Source: Acidobacteriota bacterium (lineage in GTDB: Bacteria; Acidobacteriota; Thermoanaerobaculia; Multivoradales; JAHEKO01). From it: a DNA stretch of 9,018 nt. Positions 7,167-9,018 of the stretch are shown one piece after another (position 1 is the stretch's first letter; every line of letters begins with the position of its first letter). The notes beneath the pieces were generated by a model. That model saw nothing but the letters and a program-made list of their open reading frames with translations. It made no database searches and was not told where the DNA came from. A program made the translations under genes and the position numbers. Location: positions 1 to 9,018 of the forward strand of contig JAPUJD010000322.1 of NCBI GenBank assembly GCA_027296385.1, in the 5' to 3' direction.

Positions 7167-8395
7167 CTCGAGCGTCCCTTCGCGCCGGGCAGGGCTTCGG
7201 AGTCGAGCAACTGTCCGTGACTGATCACGTGAAGCGGCGCTGCGTGGCTCCACAGGGCCTCGTAGACGGAGGCCGCGTCGAGTACGACCAGATGGGCCGG
7301 AGAGCCGGTCTTGATCTCGAAGCGCGAGATGTTCATGGCTCGCGCCGCATCGACGGTGATCATGTCGTAGATCGTCTCCATCTCCGCCGGTGTGGTCATC
7401 CAGAGCATGTGAACCGCCAGAAAGCCGACTTCCAGCATGTTGTTGCGGCCAAAGGGGTAGTAGGCGTCGGCGATATCGTCCTGCCCGAGCGCCACCAGGA
7501 CGCCTGCCGAGATCAGCTCCTTGACGCGAGCGTGCAGGGGGCCCGTGTGAGGATCGGTGATCACCCCCATGCCGGCTTTGTCGAGCAGGGCGCAGATCTT
7601 CCTGAAGTAGGGCTCCGGGTACAGGCTCATGGCTCGCGCGTGGTGGGCCAGGCAGCGCCCGATCCAGCCTTCGTCGATCGCCTTGACTGCCAGCATCTCC
7701 AGGGTCCTCAAACCCGGGTCGCCGGCGTCGTCGAGCAGCATCGAGACGTCCGCGTCATAGGCTTTCGCGATGTCGAACATCTCGTCGATGTGACGTTGGG
7801 CATCGCGATCGGTGTACTCGATCCACGGGATCCCGCCGACCACGTCGGCGCCCAGGTCCATGGCTTGGCGAATCAGGTCGGCCGTGCCGGGCTCGCGCAC
7901 GACGCCGTCTTGAGGGAACGCGACCACCTGCACGTCGACTGTGCCCTTGAACTCCTCGCGGGCCTTCAAGAGCGCCTTGACACCGATCAGCCGCGCCTTG
8001 GAGTCGACGTCGGCGAAGGCTCGGATGTGGGTATTGCCGAATCGCACCGCGAGGCGCAGCGCCCGGCGGACATTGGCCAGGATCCAGCGTTCGTCGTACG
8101 TCTCCTTCACCCGCGCGGCCGCTTCGATGGCCTTCATCGCGGCTCCCATCGTGCCGCCACGGTAGGCCTCGAGCGCCGTCGAGTCCTGCATCTCGAGGGT
8201 GTAGACCTTGTCCAGGTGGAGATGGGGGTTGACGAACGACTCGGTGACCAGCCTGCCTCCGGCCCGGACGACCCTGCGGCCGCGGTCGGTGATCTTCTTC
8301 GCGATCTTGCGGATGACACCCTTGGTGATGCCGATGTCGACGTTCGCCTGGCGGTGGCGCAGGCGAGCATTGCGGATGATCAGGTCGTAGGTCAT
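7163..8395 (-). CDS. Cytosine deaminase-like (CodA/AtzC family) amidohydrolase with an altered metal site
   Basis: The 410-residue protein aligns along its length with the CodA/AtzC branch of the amidohydrolases, which deaminate cytosine, isoguanine, creatinine or triazines. Visible landmarks are the N-terminal beta-sandwich (DLIIRNARL, 4-12), NPHLHLDK (56-63, H58 and H60 as HxH metal ligands), VVAFPQDG (157-164), GADVVGGIPWIE (182-193), LAHHARAM (249-256, H252), LGQDDIADAYYPFGRNNML (303-321, D306) and a late TGSPAHLVVLDA strand (363-374). Where CodA-type proteins have HxDE or HLDE followed by D-P, this protein reads LLDDAGDP (220-227). The His metal ligand is therefore Leu220 and the catalytic Glu is Asp223. 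CodA's His next to the metal Asp is Gln305. It may be inactive, use another metal arrangement, or act on another substrate. It is the first gene of the operon. No strong Shine-Dalgarno precedes ATG 8395, and no alternative in-frame start lies just upstream. Confidence 0.82.
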   Translation of the reverse strand: MTYDLIIRNARLRHRQANVDIGITKGVIRKIAKKITDRGRRVVRAGGRLVTESFVNPHLHLDKVYTLEMQDSTALEAYRGGTMGAAMKAIEAAARVKETYDERWILANVRRALRLAVRFGNTHIRAFADVDSKARLIGVKALLKAREEFKGTVDVQVVAFPQDGVVREPGTADLIRQAMDLGADVVGGIPWIEYTDRDAQRHIDEMFDIAKAYDADVSMLLDDAGDPGLRTLEMLAVKAIDEGWIGRCLAHHARAMSLYPEPYFRKICALLDKAGMGVITDPHTGPLHARVKELISAGVLVALGQDDIADAYYPFGRNNMLEVGFLAVHMLWMTTPAEMETIYDMITVDAARAMNISRFEIKTGSPAHLVVLDAASVYEALWSHAAPLHVISHGQLLDSEALPGAKGRSR

Positions 8396-8406
8396 CAGTC
8401 GAACCC

Positions 8407-8481
8407 AAAGGGGACAGGTACAAGACGGAGCCTTGAGACGGCTCGTTCAGCCGGCCTTGTGTATGGTAGGTGTCCCCCTTT
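8407..8481. repeat. Degenerate inverted-repeat (REP/MITE-like) element
   Basis: AAAGGGGACA at 8407-8416 is answered by TGTCCCCCTTT at 8471-8481, its reverse complement with one extra C, bounding a 75-bp unit. Inside is a smaller imperfect stem, GAGCC (8428-8432) with GGCTC (8440-8444). Short GC-rich units with GGGGACA/TGTCCCC ends recall the repeats that accompany REP-associated Y1 tyrosine transposases in many environmental genomes; this comparison is from memory. One end lies only 11 nt upstream of the CodA-like start codon, so the paired ends would fold in that gene's 5' leader. Confidence 0.45.
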
Positions 8482-8499
8482 CGCGAAGCACCGTTGGAT

Positions 8500-8519
8500 A
8501 CTGCCAGGGACTGCTAGGC
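8500..8519. repeat. Tandem 10-mer direct repeat
   Basis: ACTGCCAGGG (8500-8509) is followed directly by ACTGCTAGGC (8510-8519), with 8 of 10 positions matching. The second copy runs into the palindrome at 8511-8525. Spacing of one helical turn would suit a regulator binding side by side, but this is only suggestive. Confidence 0.3.
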
Positions 8520-8525
8520 TAGCAG
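8511..8525. promoter_or_regulatory. Perfect 15-nt palindrome, possible operator
   Basis: CTGCTAG-G-CTAGCAG has perfect 7-bp arms around a single central base, located 69 nt upstream of the SsnA-like start and 116 nt upstream of the CodA-like start. A site for a dimeric repressor controlling both directions is the simplest reading. As RNA it could form a 5-bp stem with a 5-nt loop followed by TTGTTG, too weak for a convincing terminator. No regulator gene is in the window. Confidence 0.35.
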
Positions 8526-8582
8526 TTGTTGATTCAAGCAAGTGAAACGCTGCTGCGCGGTTCGCCCTCGAGCGACGGCGTT

Positions 8583-8587
8583 GGAGG
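8583..8587 (+). promoter_or_regulatory. Ribosome binding site for the SsnA-like ORF
   Basis: GGAGG lies 6 nt before ATG 8594. It supports initiation at this ATG even though the encoded protein then lacks the usual N-terminal segment. The reading frame is closed upstream by TGA at 8543-8545. Confidence 0.5.
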
Positions 8588-8593
8588 CTGACG

Positions 8594-9018
8594 ATGGCCA
8601 ACACGACTCCGGGCTTGGTTTGTGCCCACCACCACCTCTACTCGTCGCTGGCGCGGGGGATGCCGGCGCCGCCCGAGACGCCGACCGACTTCCAGGAGAT
8701 CCTGGAGCAGATTTGGTGGCGCCTGGACGCGGCGCTCGACATGGAGATGATTCGTTGGTCGGCGATGCTCGGCGCTCTCGAAGCGCTCGAGGCCGGCACG
8801 ACCGCAATTGTCGACCACCACGAGTCGCCCAACGCCATCGAGGGTTCGCTGTCGACGATCACCGAAGCCTGCACAGAAGTGGGTGTCCGCGTGGTCTGCG
8901 CCTACGGCGTGACCGATCGCCATGGGTCGGATGGCGCGCGCCGCGGCCTGGAGGAGAACGAGCGATTCTTGCGCGAGGGGGGCAAGGGGCTCGTCGGCAT
9001 CCATGCTGCCTTCACCTG
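8594..9018 (+). CDS. ssnA: SsnA-type amidohydrolase lacking its N-terminal segment (runs off the right edge)
   Basis: The 141 visible codons encode the first part of the metal-binding barrel of an SsnA-family aminohydrolase. The match to E. coli SsnA is specific: PGLVCAHHHLYSSLARGMPA (residues 6-25, HxH at H12 and H14), then IWWRLDAALD near 40-50, the TTAIVDHHESPNAIEGSL block (about 69-86), VTDRHG, and EENERFLREG. SsnA genes sit with xanthine dehydrogenase and guanine deaminase genes in purine-degradation clusters; the exact reaction is not settled. A full family member has about 55 residues before PGxVC. Here only five precede it. No upstream frame in 8396-8593 encodes the missing beta-sandwich strands, and a TGA closes this frame at 8543-8545. 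Either the gene is 5'-truncated, perhaps with the neighbouring repeat involved, or it is an assembly or frameshift artefact. The good GGAGG site suggests it could still be translated. Transcription diverges from the operon. The 3' end is outside the window. Confidence 0.72.
   Translation, partial: MANTTPGLVCAHHHLYSSLARGMPAPPETPTDFQEILEQIWWRLDAALDMEMIRWSAMLGALEALEAGTTAIVDHHESPNAIEGSLSTITEACTEVGVRVVCAYGVTDRHGSDGARRGLEENERFLREGGKGLVGIHAAFT

Larger units (their letters stand above)
8396..8593. other. Divergent intergenic region (198 bp)
   Basis: This is the only substantial gap in the window. It separates the minus-strand operon from the plus-strand SsnA-like gene and should hold both promoters. 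I see an inverted-repeat element (8407-8481), a tandem 10-mer (8500-8519) and a perfect palindrome (8511-8525). Neither direction shows a convincing -35/-10 pair. GATACT at 8497-8502 is the closest plus-strand -10 candidate, with no good -35. Confidence 0.7.

Noticed and set aside
7217..8545. 442-codon plus-strand open frame ending just upstream of the SsnA-like gene, in the same frame
   Set aside because: I considered it as a possible source of the missing SsnA N-terminus. It is antisense to the CodA-like gene, shows no amidohydrolase N-terminal pattern, and ends in TGA at 8543-8545.

Overview
The window is GC-rich, gene-dense bacterial DNA without rRNA, tRNA, CRISPR or an intact transposase. 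It looks like an uncultured environmental bacterium. An Acidobacteriota or deltaproteobacterial-type host is a guess, resting only on GC content, gene style and an AAAGGGGACA-type inverted repeat. No marker gene confirms it.

Positions 8395 down to 1 hold six tightly packed minus-strand genes that read as one operon for nucleobase catabolism. In transcription order they are: a CodA-like amidohydrolase (8395-7163); an SLC13/DASS-type membrane transporter with four RCK_C/TrkA-C domains (7166-4824, ATGA overlap with the previous gene); the xanthine dehydrogenase FeS/FAD subunit (4752-3196); the xanthine dehydrogenase molybdenum subunit (3193-848, 2-nt gap); an unrecognised three-helix membrane protein (848-369, TAATG overlap); and the N-terminal third of a guanine deaminase (357-1, running off the window). 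To the right, after a 198-bp intergenic region, a divergent plus-strand SsnA-type amidohydrolase starts at 8594 and runs off the end.

The core chemistry is clear: guanine deaminase makes xanthine from guanine, and the molybdenum hydroxylase XdhAB oxidises hypoxanthine/xanthine to urate. The pairing of xanthine dehydrogenase, guaD and ssnA recalls the ygf/ssnA/xdhD/guaD purine cluster of E. coli. The two further amidohydrolases and the transporter probably act on neighbouring heterocycles or breakdown products, but their substrates cannot be read from the sequence.

Several things are unusual. The CodA-like protein lacks a metal-ligand histidine that the family normally has. The transporter carries four RCK_C domains where I would expect two. 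The SsnA homologue starts just before its HxH motif and lacks about 55 N-terminal residues. A three-helix protein of unknown function is translationally coupled to XdhB. The divergent intergenic region contains a degenerate inverted-repeat element, a perfect 15-nt palindrome and a tandem 10-mer.
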